Shown here piece after piece: positions 1 through 12,283 of a DNA stretch of 64,000 bases. The translations under genes and the position numbers were made by a program. Origin of the DNA: Diphasiastrum complanatum (taxonomy: Eukaryota > Streptophyta > Lycopodiopsida > Lycopodiales > Lycopodiaceae). The stretch covers positions 1-64,000 of the forward strand of contig MU832562.1 of the NCBI GenBank assembly GCA_029204225.1, in the 5' to 3' direction. Under the pieces are notes generated by a model. The model did no database searches. It was not told the origin of the DNA and saw only the letters and a program-made list of their open reading frames with translations. Numbering within the stretch: position 1 is the first letter of the stretch; each line of letters begins with the position of its first letter.

Positions 1-1282
1 TCTCAATTGTCACTCTTTTATTGGTACACGTGTCTTCATTAACACTAATTATAATTAGTGAAGATGCCCTTTTGAGTCCAAAAAGAGCCCTAATGCTCTT
101 GGCTTAGACCATTTGAGTGCATGCTAGTCCCATCTAGAGAGGTGACATGACTCATATTATTTGATTTTTTGTTTGACAATAAGGTCAAATTACTGTAAAT
201 TTGGCTTATTTCCAAAATATGACCTAAGACAGCCCCGAGAATCATTGAGTTGTCGAAGCGTTAGTGAAAGTTTCACTCGAACTCACTATATCCTTGGCTT
301 GTCTTCTGAGTCATATTAAGGCTTACTCACAGGAAACTTATAAAGGTAGTTGACCGATAATCCCATGTCTCTTTACTTTACCTCCTGATCCCTTATGGAT
401 TTAGGTAAAGTATTGCATTTGGTGGTTCATTGTGAGAAAACCAGATTTAACAAGAGCATGAGGCCAGAATTCAATTTTGCATGCACATGTGTTTATTACC
501 CAATGGTAACAAACATGAGGAGAAAGGAAAAAAGCTTGTCACGATCTTCCTTTTTCCTCGCGTGAGTTTTCTCTTGAATTCCCAATCAAGCATATGAAGC
601 ATGCAAATTACTAGAAACAGAAAAACAAGCTGAAAGAAGAAAGAGCAAGGACTTAACTCGGGTCGAGCCCACTTGCCAAGGTGAACACCAAAGATATCCT
701 TCAGCTTCTTCAAATGATTGTCAACTGGGAAGCTTCACTACACTCCTAGATGACTGCATTCCTTCTCTGCACCTTTGTTGGAACAGGAGCTTCATACCCC
801 ATGCATAGGTCTTCAAACTTCAATTTGCTGAATCAAGCTGAAAATTGTGTTGGACTGGCTAGAGATCTCTCGCCAATCAACCTAGAAAAATGCGCTAGGA
901 ATGCTAAGACAAAAATGCCCCTCTTGCTCCCGTATTGGACTAGTACAAGATAGCTGTAATAAACTGCAAGTTCATCTGAGATAGTTCCGGGAGTCCTGTT
1001 GTCGCAAATCAATGGTTTTGTTGCTAAAAAGTGCGCTCATAAACCATAATGAAAGGGCGTTAAAATGCTTCACACAATGCACTTAATAAGCTTGCTAGAA
1101 ATCACAATTAGCTTGTAGAAGCTAACCAAACAGGGGGTGTCCAATTGTGGAATAATAGGTGCTGGAAAAAATGCCAATTTTGCAATGAAATGAGCGTGAA
1201 TTCCTAGGGTGCTTGAAGCTCCTAGAAATCGGCAAATAAATGAGCTTTTAATGGCTGGTTTTGAGTGGGTTTAGGGTGCGAG
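1..1282. other. Unassigned flank, no gene recognised
   Basis: I see no conserved protein motif on either strand. Two short open frames (750-953 plus, 471-713 minus) have no recognisable domain. The only local structure noted is an 18-nt perfect AT-rich palindrome at 43-60. Confidence 0.5.
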
Positions 1283-2308
1283 TGTGAGAATTGCCAAAAA
1301 TTGGCAAATCTAACTTGATCAACAAACCATGTAGAATCATGATAGAATGTACATAAGTGGGTCCCCACACAAGTGAGGCCATGGAGCCACATGGGAAACT
1401 TACCCTACTATAGGCTAGATTCAAGTCTAATGAGTTGGGTCAAGTAATTTGTAGTGATTCCTAGTTTATAGGACCTAATCCTAGATTAAGGTGAAAATTT
1501 GACCAACTAGCTATCTACCAAGCATGACTCTACGAAATAGGCTAGGGTTTCATTTTAGGTCAAGGAGATGAGGTTTACTTCCTTTATTACATGCTGGAAT
1601 CCACCTAACTTTACAAAGGAAGCATACAATCACCTTGTGCAATCTATTTATGGTCCAAAAGTACAGTACTTCCCACATGGAATTAGAGCCACGTACAAGA
1701 TCATAAGCCAATGATCTAATTGCAAATCCATTTTAGCAAGTACTGGTGCTAAAAACTAGTATGGAGAGGGCGAGTAAGAATCTACATTTTGGGTGAGAGG
1801 ATTTGATTCCAACTTGGTAGGGATCTGAATCTGTTACTGTCCACACGGGTGGGCACCTCTAAAACCTGCATTTATTGCATGATATTCATTTGATCCATAA
1901 AAATTCAATTTGTGAGTCTGATGAGATTTTTGGTGCAAATTTTAGAAAAGTCGCCAAGTTTGAGTGCTATTAATTAGCTTTGAATTTGATTCATGAAATC
2001 TAATTAATCTAGGTTGAAATCGAGACTTTTTAAGTGATTTGCAGGTCTTGAAAGTACATCAGGAAGGACTGAGGGAGATTGAGTCATTTTTTTGTCCAAA
2101 AATAGCCAAGATTGGCAAGATTTGATTGTAAGTAGATTTCCCATCATCTGATCTTCATTCCATCTTTATAAAGGGAGTGCTAGAACTGAGATGATAATTT
2201 TCATTTGTGTATTAGAAATCTAATTTGAGTGAAACACTACAAGAAAGACCTTAGTGAGTCTCTAGAGTCAATCAAATCAATTTCTTCTTTGTAGAATTCA
2301 CTAGTAAG
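1283..2308 (+). repeat. Diverged copia LTR plus leader (copy 1)
   Basis: The stretch begins TGTGAGAATTGCC and for about 340 bp is similar to 26464-26810, which starts TGTGAAGAATTGCC just after a purine tract. It also shares short blocks with the LTR of the young copia at 58291-58972, for example ACTTGGTAGGGAT. A TATA-like stretch lies near 2165. The copia gag relic that starts at 2309 follows directly, so this is the 5' LTR and leader of that relic. I could not fix the LTR end and found no clean primer-binding site. Confidence 0.6.
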
Positions 2309-3716
2309 ATGGAATCTATCGGAGCATACCTTCTAGAAGCTAGTGAATTGAACTCTACAAATTAGGCCATTTGGAAGGTTAGGATGGAGTCACTAATGGT
2401 ACTCCAAGACCTTTATGAATTCTTGATTGAGGAAGATGATGAATCTCTAGGTGCACAAGAGTTAGTTAGATACAAGAAAAGATCTAGACTAGCACTTCAT
2501 TGTGTGAAGATGAATGTAAGTAATGATCTTTGAGAGAAGTATCATCTTGTACTAGTAATAAAGAGGCTTGGGATTCTTCTGAAATCAATCTATGAATCAA
2601 GCAACACTTCTAGAGTCCTCATGCTTAGAAACCAAACCTTGCAAAGCATGAGAAGAAGTGAGGAGAGTGCACAAGACTATGTGCTTAGAATCAAGTCTCT
2701 AAATAGGGAGTTAGCTTCCATTGGAGAGAAGGTTCATGATGGAGAGCTTGTTCAAATAATCCTTAATGGTCTAGGGGATGATTTCACAAATTTGGTCCAA
2801 AGTTTTGCAATCCAAGGCACCTTGCCAATTATAGAAAAGCTTTCATAGTGTATTAGTGCCTGAAGAGTGTAGGATGCTCCACACCAAAGCAAGATTGAAC
2901 TCATTGTCTTTGCAGGATGGTGAATGAGAAAGCCAATTTCTCGTTCAAGGGCAAAAGGAAGACCAATGGAAAGAATAAACATCCAAAGGAGGCCAAGGAG
3001 GAGAATCAAACATCAAGTTCAAATGCAAAGGACAATTCAAAGCAAAAATGCTTCTTTTGAGGAAAGAAGGGTCATTATGCATCCGAATGCTACAAGAGAC
3101 AAAGAGCACAAGAGGAGGAGGACAAATAAGAAAATCTTGCACGTGAGGAGGAGGATGAAATAGATGTATTCTTGATGGCATCTACATCCTACCAACAAGT
3201 AGGGGCAATTCAAGAGACACTTGGTAGATTGATAGTGGGGATAGCTCCCACATGACTTGTGAAAAGGACTTTTTCTCAATCTTACACTCATTCAATGATG
3301 CTAAAAATTTTCTCTTTACTGCAAGTGATGAAGAGTGTAGGATAGATGGTGTTGGTACCATCTCCCTCCACCACTTTAAGCATGGAGTTTGTTCCATTTT
3401 GAAAAATGATTTTTGCATTGCAAAAGGATTTAAACATGGAAGGTTGTATAAATTGGAAGCTAATATTGCTTTTGAGAATGTGAACTTGGCAAAGGAGGAG
3501 ATCACTCAAGTGGAGATCTTGGCAAAGTGTGATCTTGCTAGCATTGAGGAGGAGCATCAAAAGGAGGAAGATCTTGAGGATTGGCCTCAAAGCATGAGAG
3601 TTCCAAGGAGGTCCTCAATGACAAAGGCTGAGTCATCAAATTGCATGGAAATTGTCCATTCAAGTGTGCAGCTTGCAAGGGTGGAGAGCATTGGAGAGTC
3701 TACTACTTTTGAATAA
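2309..3716 (+). pseudogene. Copia gag-protease relic
   Basis: The ATG at 2309 opens a frame (MESIGAYLLEASELN...) that parallels the gag start of the copia at 62954. A stop follows 18 codons later and several frame changes come after. From 2621 the gag UBN2-type region reads for 75 codons. Near 3060 the remains of the zinc knuckle read KKGHYASEC. At 3226 the protease motif reads IDSGDSSHMT, against DSGASSHMT in the young copy. The frame then runs to 3716 but no longer matches integrase, so pol is lost or replaced. It belongs to the same lineage as the 58-64 kb copia but is much older. Confidence 0.75.
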
Positions 3717-5697
3717 TTTTTGGATAGCATTAGTAGACATAAAGTGGCTTGTTTCTTATCTTTAAGATTCATGGTGTTTAGTACTTTGTATGACAAGACA
3801 ATCAAATTAGATGCTTTCAAATCTATATTTGTTGTTGACAAAGCAATTTCATTGGATAACTATTTTTGTAATAGTTTGAATAGCGCCATAAAAGTTGAAA
3901 CATCAATTGTTTTTGGAAATATTTGTGTCCACATGCTTTGTGCATGACCATTCCAATGTAAGGACCAAAGATTATCCTACTTCAATAATAGGAATAAGGG
4001 TAATGTTTTGCCATTCAAGTAGAGATTGTAGAATCTAAAAAAACGTTCATTGAAATTGCCTTGGAATAGGTCTTCCAATGGGGTTGCTTTTCGGATTGCC
4101 CTTACTCTTTCTTTTTTTCTCATCTAGCCCTTTCTTGACTGATTTGCGGTTCAATAAACTTTCAATTCTCCTTTGTGCTTGGCTCTTCTTTATGTTCTTC
4201 GTTGGTCAAGTCTCCTTCATTAAGGTTGCTCAAATGGTATGTGAACTTAGCATAAAGTAGCTATGTGAGCAAGAGTCTCGTTGTTGATTGGTTCTTCTTG
4301 GAGGTAAGTGCCTTATGGATTTCATTGGAGGCTAATGTGCTCTAGTCCAAGGTGTATTCTTTGACAGCTTTTTAAATGGCTTTTACTAAATTATTCAAGA
4401 ACTATAGGGAGATGCAATTCTTGCAATGTCATGAGACTTCTAGGTAGTTGACTACTACCTTTACAATTGCATGGAGTTGCTTGTCAATCAGGACATCTAG
4501 AATGGTGCGATAATCCAAAGTTGTAGGAAATGTTATGAGCACAATCCTATTGTACATTGTATATTACTTTATTGTTGTTTACTCGAAGTTACTTAGGATG
4601 CCATATGGCCCACACGAGCAAAATAGTAGCTACCTGGATATTGCCTTCAAGACACTTAAAATTCAAAATATTGTCTATTGTACATTGTAATTCATTAATC
4701 ATTGTTGAAAATAGAAAAGTGTGGCTACTTCAAGATTTCAGGTGTATGCTTGTATGGTCTTCTTGTTGTCGTGTATTTGTGGTTGCAAGTGTGATTCATG
4801 ATTATAGCTTCTTTCATGTATCAAAGCCAATTAAAACACACTAAGAGCTCTCTACAGAGATGACACAGTCCCTTTTTGGTATGGGTAGGAGGCTAAATGC
4901 AAAAACTGGCATTTCCCATCCATTTATGAGTTGTAGTAGTAGTATAGCCACTCTAGGAAATCGAAAAGGCACTAAGAAAACTAATGACAACTTCAAACTA
5001 GTGGAAGCTGGTCCGTTGGAGTAGACATAATGTGCAAATAGGTTCTGCTGAGCTAAAAGTGGTAAGATCAAGGCATTGACAAGATCAGCACACAAAAATT
5101 ATTTTGAGCTTTGAAAGCATATTCAAAATGGTCATATTTGCTAGAAATTAGCCATGGGAATGAGAATCAAACCTCACATCAATGATTGATGAGGTTAATT
5201 TATCCTACTATGCAAATTTGTATTAATAGTATCAAAATTAAGCAATAGATTTCTACATGGAAATGATTAACATCCTATTTGATCATGATTACAAGTGAAA
5301 ACCTTTCCTCTGCTTATATTGTGATTGTCTCTCTCCTAGTATTAGGACATATAGAGGCCATCCTTGCACGTGATAAACTATAATACTTCTTAATAAGACA
5401 CTATTTATGGTCAAAACTCAATTTGGCTCTTCCATGTCCATGCAACTAATTATAGCTAACATGGATAAGCCTATCTTCCTTAATTTGACTAACCTTGATT
5501 TAACATATCTTAGGTTAATTTCCACCTAAATGAAGCCATATATGTGAGATTCTTCATGACCTCAATGATGTCTAATAGCATAGGCATTGATGCATGTCTT
5601 CACTTGACATTCTAGAGCCAACCCCCCAGCCCACCCCAACCCCCCATGGGTAAATGTGTACCCTAACAATAGATTTTTTATTTTCCAAAGCCGCTTG
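3717..5697. other. No gene recognised
   Basis: AT-rich sequence. The open frames present (for example 3720-3947 and 4557-4844) have no motif I can name. It may be decayed retrotransposon sequence continuing from the copia relic, but nothing supports that directly. Confidence 0.4.
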
Positions 5698-5779
5698 CTT
5701 ATGTTGTTCTGATTGCTTAGACCTTTCCTTTTCAATCACTTATGTTGTTCCGATTGCTTAGACCTTTCCTTTTCAATCA
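5698..5779 (+). repeat. 41-bp tandem duplication
   Basis: Two adjacent 41-bp units (5698-5738 and 5739-5779), each beginning CTTATGTTGTTC and ending TTTTCAATCA. I see one mismatch between them (T against C in TTC(T/C)GATTG). Confidence 0.9.
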
Positions 5780-6125
5780 CTTCGTCCATTTGTCCTTCAT
5801 TCAAATAATTTGACTTAATTACAATATACCAACTAAAATCGAATTTCAAGAATTTCAAACACATAAAAGCCCTCTATACATTTTCTTCCTAATTGACGAT
5901 GGAGTCACTATCACATCACATTTTCCAAGAACTTTGTAAAACAAATCATTGCCCATGTATAGATATTAATATGTATGCAATTATTTCAAGATTTTGAAAC
6001 CAATCTACTAGCACTGAATTCTATTGCATGCAAGAACATCCATATTTAGAGTAGGTAAAAAAAAAAGTTTTGAGGTCTCAACCATAAAGTCAAAATTTTG
6101 TGATTATTTAGCAAGTAACTTGTAC

Positions 6126-6547
6126 ATTATTAGCAGGTGTGGCCGATTATGGTGTAAAAACAGGACTCGTAATGATCCGGAATGTGTCGTCAATAAAAAA
6201 ACACAAATATCGCGAAGGGCACGTAAGTCAGTCGTTCAATAATGTTTAATAGCATGAAAGAAAATTTAAGAACTCTGTATTGAATTGAGGTAAGAGGCAG
6301 CTTTTTGCACACTATTCTGCTCTTGCATTGTACAGGCCTATAGCAGAAGCACATAACAATACAAACTGCTGAACAACAGCCTTGTCATCATTTCATGTGT
6401 GAAACAAATGCAGCACGCATGTATTACAGTCTTTCCGAAAATATAAACAAATACTCACTACCATATAAAAATATATGAGATAAGATCTTCAAAAGCCAAC
6501 AGATCCTATATAGTTATGAGAGAACAGCCACACCTGCTAATAATGTC
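6126..6547. mobile_element. Small inverted-repeat element, MITE-like
   Basis: Perfect 19-bp inverted termini: CATTATTAGCAGGTGTGGC at 6126-6144 and its complement ending at 6547. The match extends outward with small gaps to roughly 26-28 bp. The 422-bp span has no coding capacity. I could not identify a target-site duplication, so the MITE assignment rests on size and termini only. Confidence 0.5.
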
Positions 6548-6550
6548 AGT

Positions 6551-6645
6551 TAACGGGCCTGAAGGGCCCATCATGACAAATTGAAGGGCTCGCCCTCCCA
6601 GGCTCGCCCTTGCAATTTGTCATAACAAGCCCTTCAGGCCCGTTA
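6551..6645. repeat. 95-bp near-perfect palindrome
   Basis: About 34-bp arms start TAACGGGCCTGAAGGGC and end with the complement GCCCTTCAGGCCCGTTA, with a few mismatches at the inner ends. The loop contains GGCTCGCCCT twice. It starts 3 bp after the end of the inverted-repeat element. Confidence 0.85.
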
Positions 6646-8248
6646 TCTAATACGTTGAAGACTTTCTATAGATCTAGTGTTCATTCGTTGAGCAAAGATT
6701 GTAGGCCATTTCGTAATGATGAATTCGAAAATAACCAGCCAAAGCCACTTCTATCTTTGGTGTACAAGACAAAGCAAAAAAGTGTAAGCATGATGGTTTG
6801 TTTCAAGGATAAAACAAGATAGAAATTACCCAATTGTAAGCAAAATGAATGGGAAGAAATCTTCACAAATGCAATATAATAATAAAGATGGGAGTACTTC
6901 AAAAGATTCTAAAAAGAAAGTAGTTATTTCTCTTGTGGTAAGTTTGGTCATTTTAAGTGGTGTAAAAAAGACCAATTTATCTTCAAAAGAAGAGCATCAT
7001 CATCTACAAAATCAAAACCAATATGTTGAAGCAGCTGGATTATTAGGCTAGGAGAATAGTCTGAAGCTAGATCACCATCTCTTTAGTGCACTTGATAAAA
7101 AAGGGAGCCTATCAAGATTGCTGGTTTGTGGTCTCGAGAGCATCTCCTTAAAAATCAACTCATAATAAGCTCAAAACACGTACGCTCAACATATAGCAAA
7201 AAGCCTGAAATTCAATCAAAAAATCATCTCTATTTTAAATTCTTAATTTCAGCTTCATAAAATAATTTGCAATCATAGGTAAGAATTCAAGACGATGCTT
7301 TCCTATTCCAAAAATCAAGGACAACCAATAATGAGATGTTCATACACTGTCGTTCGTGTTTAGATTAAAGAATATTGACAATCTCACAACAAATCTAATT
7401 TTTTGATGTGCTTAATCGCTAGAATGGACTTTATATCTACATACAAGTTACAAAAGTGCATGTCAAAATAGAAGAAAACTAGTAAAGAGATGTAAAAATC
7501 ATCTACAATACGACAAATGCAGTCATGGTAATGTTTGAAAGATATTCCCCACTCCACATATGACCTGGTCATGAAAATTGTTACATGAAACTAAATGGTA
7601 AATTGCATGCAACACAATGTCACACAAAGTAAGGAGGGTGGGTTTTCGCTAGCCGGCACACCAGTCCGGAAATCCCAAAATAGCTCATTTTGACCTTCTA
7701 TTCAAATTAGGACTCAAGCTATCACTCCGCATGTGCTGCTTTGAGTTGAGTCAAGATATTAATGTCAGTAGCTCATATCATATCATGATTCTAACAGGCA
7801 CCAAGACTGGTGTCAGCAGAAATAAGCACCATAGATCAGCTTCACAAACACTTACTTTGCTTATACAAATGTACCTCCAAGATACATACTCATGATCATA
7901 TTGGATAGAGTTTGGTTACTGCAATTTCTGAAACCTATTTTCACCAAGAGTAGGCGGGAACGTTTGTTGTCCTGTTCTTTTCCATCTGATTAGCATAACC
8001 TCTTACCTAAACTTGAAAATCACCAAATTTCTAAAGCCATGCTTGCAATCACTCCCTTGTCTATTGAGGGGCCATGCAGTGCCTTGTCTCAGATTTCCAA
8101 GTAAAAGAAGTTGTAGACCTTGCATATCAGACATAAGTGGTATCGATAATGCCTTAATGTTAACCATTTCTACCAGGTCAGTAAGCCTGCATCACAAAGT
8201 GATCTTTGTCGCGTGTGTATTTCAATTTTCTGGAAGACAGCACAACCA
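6646..8248. other. 3' flank of the tubby-like gene
   Basis: No conserved protein or RNA gene recognised. The right-hand part probably includes the 3' untranslated region of the tubby-like gene, which ends at 8249 on the minus strand. I saw no canonical AATAAA on the minus strand close to the stop codon. Confidence 0.4.
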
Positions 8249-10108
8249 TCATTCGCATGCTAGCTTTGTGTCAAAGCTGCTTAGACAGATTGCAAATGCT
8301 TGAAAAGCAGAAAGGGGATACCGATAGTCCATTGTAAATATATCTTTCCCGATTTTGCCAAACTGTAGCAAGACCTTATCATATTCACTTTGAGGCAGGG
8401 ACTGTGTAGGCTCTGCGGCAGCAACCAGTTGAAAATTCTTCACAGAGGCCACGGTCACCCGCCCTCGAAAATTTAAGCACCAGCACTGAAGCTGCTCATG
8501 CCATCTTGGAGCTTTATTCTTCAAAATTAATGGCCGGCTCTTGCTTGGACTAGCAGTAACAAGCTCACAATCAGCACTGCTGCAATCAGCAACAGCAGAC
8601 TTTGACTTGGGATGAGGAATAGCAGTCATCACCTCATCAACACTAGCTAATTCAACTGATGCTGGCAAAGATCCGCGTGCTTCCATTGCTGATGTTGCAA
8701 CTGACACTAAGGTGCACTGCATTCGTCTTGGACCCCTTGTACCAAGAACATTCAACTCATATGCAATGTGGGCAACTATATAGTTACCATCTAAAACCTT
8801 GGATGCCCCTTGCTTTGCTGCTCTTTCAGTGAAAGGAGTTAAAGCTACAGCACCATAATGTGGTGGCTGGCTATCGTAGATTGTGAATTTAGTGCCTAGA
8901 AAGTTAGACCTGCAGAAAGAACGTAGAAAAAATCTCAGCCCATTCAAAAAATCGCCTGATAATTTTTGATGATCTGTATTAAGGAACGATGACTCAAGAT
9001 GAACTAAACAGGAAAAAATACTTGGCTTACCTCAATTTACCCATGTAAGAGTTACTGCCACGAGAAAAGTTTTCTGCATCAAGAGAAATTACATAATCAC
9101 TGCTCGAGGCACGCCTGAACTTCCGTGCAGATAAAAGAAACTTTCCATTCTCCACTATATCTGCATTATAGACAGAGAATATTCAGCTCATGAGACCCTG
9201 AACAAATAATAATTTTATAGAGCAAGAAAGAACAGTGAATGCATATAAAATTCTACCAAATGCAAATCAAAGCTTTCAAATATATCAAGGAAGACCCCAT
9301 GTGGAGCAACCAACAACGCTATTCACACAAATTATCCAATTTCCTGTAGGTTTTGCAAAGCAGCAACTGCCATGAGAATTACAGGGTATTATAATCTCCT
9401 GATGACATTAATTTTAAGAAGATTTTTCTTCTAGAGCAAACGAATTTCAGTATCTTGGCAACCACCTGTTACAAAAAATGTATGCTTCACAAAATAGGAT
9501 TAGGCGTACCAATTGCCTGCATTCCTATATTGTGCCTTCCCTTCAAATAGAGCTTCCAGTTGAGCTTGCCATGGATTCATTGTGAGGGTTTAGGGTTTAG
9601 GCATGTTTAGGGGTTCTAGTTAGTAGTAAGTTACTACTAAGTTCTAACTAGTAACTAGTAGGAACTTACTAGCATAACAGCTTTTTAGGTGTTATTGGTT
9701 AGCAGTCAGAACTTAGTAGTTACTAGTTAGTGGTTTAGGGTTGGAAGTTAGTACTTATTAGCTTAGAAACCCGTTCTGACCCAAACCAGTCAGAACGTAT
9801 TGTACATTCTGTACAGTATGTTCTGGAATGTACTGGTTCGGAACATGGTACTAAATAAAATCAAAACAAAATCCCTTTGTTAAATAATTGCGATTTTCTT
9901 TTGGCCACTTTCTGGAACGGGCAATCATGGTTATTAGTTATCAGTTAATAGTTACAACTCAAATTTTAGCAGCTTACTAGTTACTAGTAAGTTAGTAACT
10001 ACTAACCTGTTGGTAGTTAGGGATCAGAACTTAGAAATTAGAAGCTTCAAGTGAGAAAGTTCAAAGGCTCGAAAATCTATGACATGTGTGTGTTTGTGTG
10101 TGCGCACG

Positions 10109-10184
<76 letters not shown>

Positions 10185-10459
10185 AAGAAAGCAAGCTTTA
10201 TTAACGTCTTTTGGGTACCCGTGGGTGCATATGACCAAAAAGAAAATATGTACAAGCAACAAAGGGAGCATCATCCATAGGAGGACATGGCTGAAAATGC
10301 CATAAACTAGCCACAAATGAAGGCAGAACAAAGCAGAAGTGAAATAAGCCCACAACCCGGGCCAGGTATAATAGCAAAACTACATAAAGGTACCAATGCC
10401 CACAACCGGGGCCAGGTGGAGAAAATGTACATATCAACGAAAGTAAGTGCGAAGTGTCC

Positions 10460-10516
<57 letters not shown>

Positions 10517-12196
10517 GGATCCCCTATGGGAGCATGTTACCATTGCAAACTATGGCACATCGGGCACAAAGTGATCGATGTGCAGATATTGCCACCATTC
10601 TTACGCAAGTGGGCCTACAGGCATCAAGGTGCATTTACTACGTTTGAGGAGGTACGAGATTGTCATTTCCATGCACGCTCCTGAAATGCTATTCTCTCTT
10701 GTTGCAATGGACAAGGCTAGCCCTTCGAGGCCCAAAGGTAAACACTCAACTCTTAGCTCTAGCGTCTCTCAACTATTGAGCTATGATTTCAATTTTCAAT
10801 GTTGAATGTTCACATTGGACATGTCACATTGCACAATTCATTTTTTGAAATCTGGTTTTATCATCTATGTTTCAACTTTCTAACATTAAACAATAAACAT
10901 CCAACATTGTATTGAATCAATTAGGGTTTATATGATATAATGTATATAGTACTATATAACATATAATATATAATATACAATTATTAATACATAATCTATT
11001 ATATATTATGATAAATCTAACTGAAACTTGAGTCTAACTTACTAATCCAAATGTCTATCTAAAAATCTATCTACTAACTACTATCTACTACTAAGAGTCA
11101 AGACTTAGGTTGTAGGAACTTTTAACTATTACTAACTAGTAACTATCTAGAATCTAATATTCACTATATAAATTCTAATGACTAATTAGATGAATCTTGA
11201 TTGAAATGTGATCAAGATTCTAATTAGTGCAATCTAGGTAGTTACAACTTACTAGTATGATCATTGATGATTGATCTCTGTCTCAGAATCCAGATTCTAT
11301 ATAATTTTCTTAAGTATTTGAGGCCTTATGTGGCAAGTTGCAGGCGAAATTTAAGTTTTAAGTTTAACCAACCACAAATGAATCCCAATTCCCTTAGATT
11401 AATCACAATTCCCACATTGAATGCTGAACGTTTAGAGCTACGAGAGCTAAAGCTTAAAAGTTCATCTGAGCACCCAAGTCCTTACCTGAGCAATGAATAC
11501 GCCAGCAACCAATGGCCATAATAGTAAATACTTAATACATATAGCAAGCATATAGCGGCCACTGGCAACTTGCAAATGCTATGTAGTTACTATTCAGTTC
11601 TAACAGCTAATAGATTCTCATAGCTAAGTTCTAACAAGTATCTGATTGTTGAGTGTCTCAGTGTTGACATTGGACAAGCCACAATGGGCATCTGTCACAT
11701 GTTCTTAGATTCTTGATTTTGATTTCTTAGCCACTTTGAAGTTTCAAGACACAGCCAAAGGGTAGGGCCTAGTATCGGAATGTCGATATTGGATCCTCCA
11801 TGGCACCATTCTAGCCACCATACCACGGCCACTTTCGAGAGGGAGAGGTAGGCAGGGAGGCCGCATGTCACATGTACTTTGAATCCCTTTGCCTATTGTA
11901 AATTGTAAGTTTTAATTATTAATTGTACATGGCAATATTTTTTGGGCTACTAGGCTTAGGATAAATAGTAAGGTCGCTACGTCTTATTGGTAGTGACGTG
12001 AAGTTTGGATGAGCATGCTCAATTTATTGCGCTCCTATCCCTAACTCGTTGAACCTTCTGATCAACTCTACTTATCCTTACATTCATCTTTTAGGTGGCT
12101 ATTTTTGTATGTGCTACATTTGATTCCATTACATCTTCATTAGCCTTCTCTATGCTTGCATTTTGTGATGTGAATTTGCCCATAAGCATAGCATAA

Positions 12197-12283
<87 letters not shown>

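Noticed and set aside
471-953. Short open frames at the left edge
   Set aside because: No domain, and lengths are within chance expectation for AT-rich DNA.
6551-6650. Helitron 3' end (hairpin followed by CTAA before T)
   Set aside because: The palindrome is far longer than a Helitron hairpin, CTAA is a very common tetramer, and no matching 5' TC end or Rep/helicase sequence is visible.
9584-9600. Interstitial telomere repeat
   Set aside because: Only about two TTTAGGG units, too few to mean more than a telo-box-like word in an intron.
10051-10543. Several open frames on both strands across the GA/CT tracts
   Set aside because: They are simple (RE)n and (SL)n translations of microsatellites inside TLP intron 2, with no domain and no splice support.
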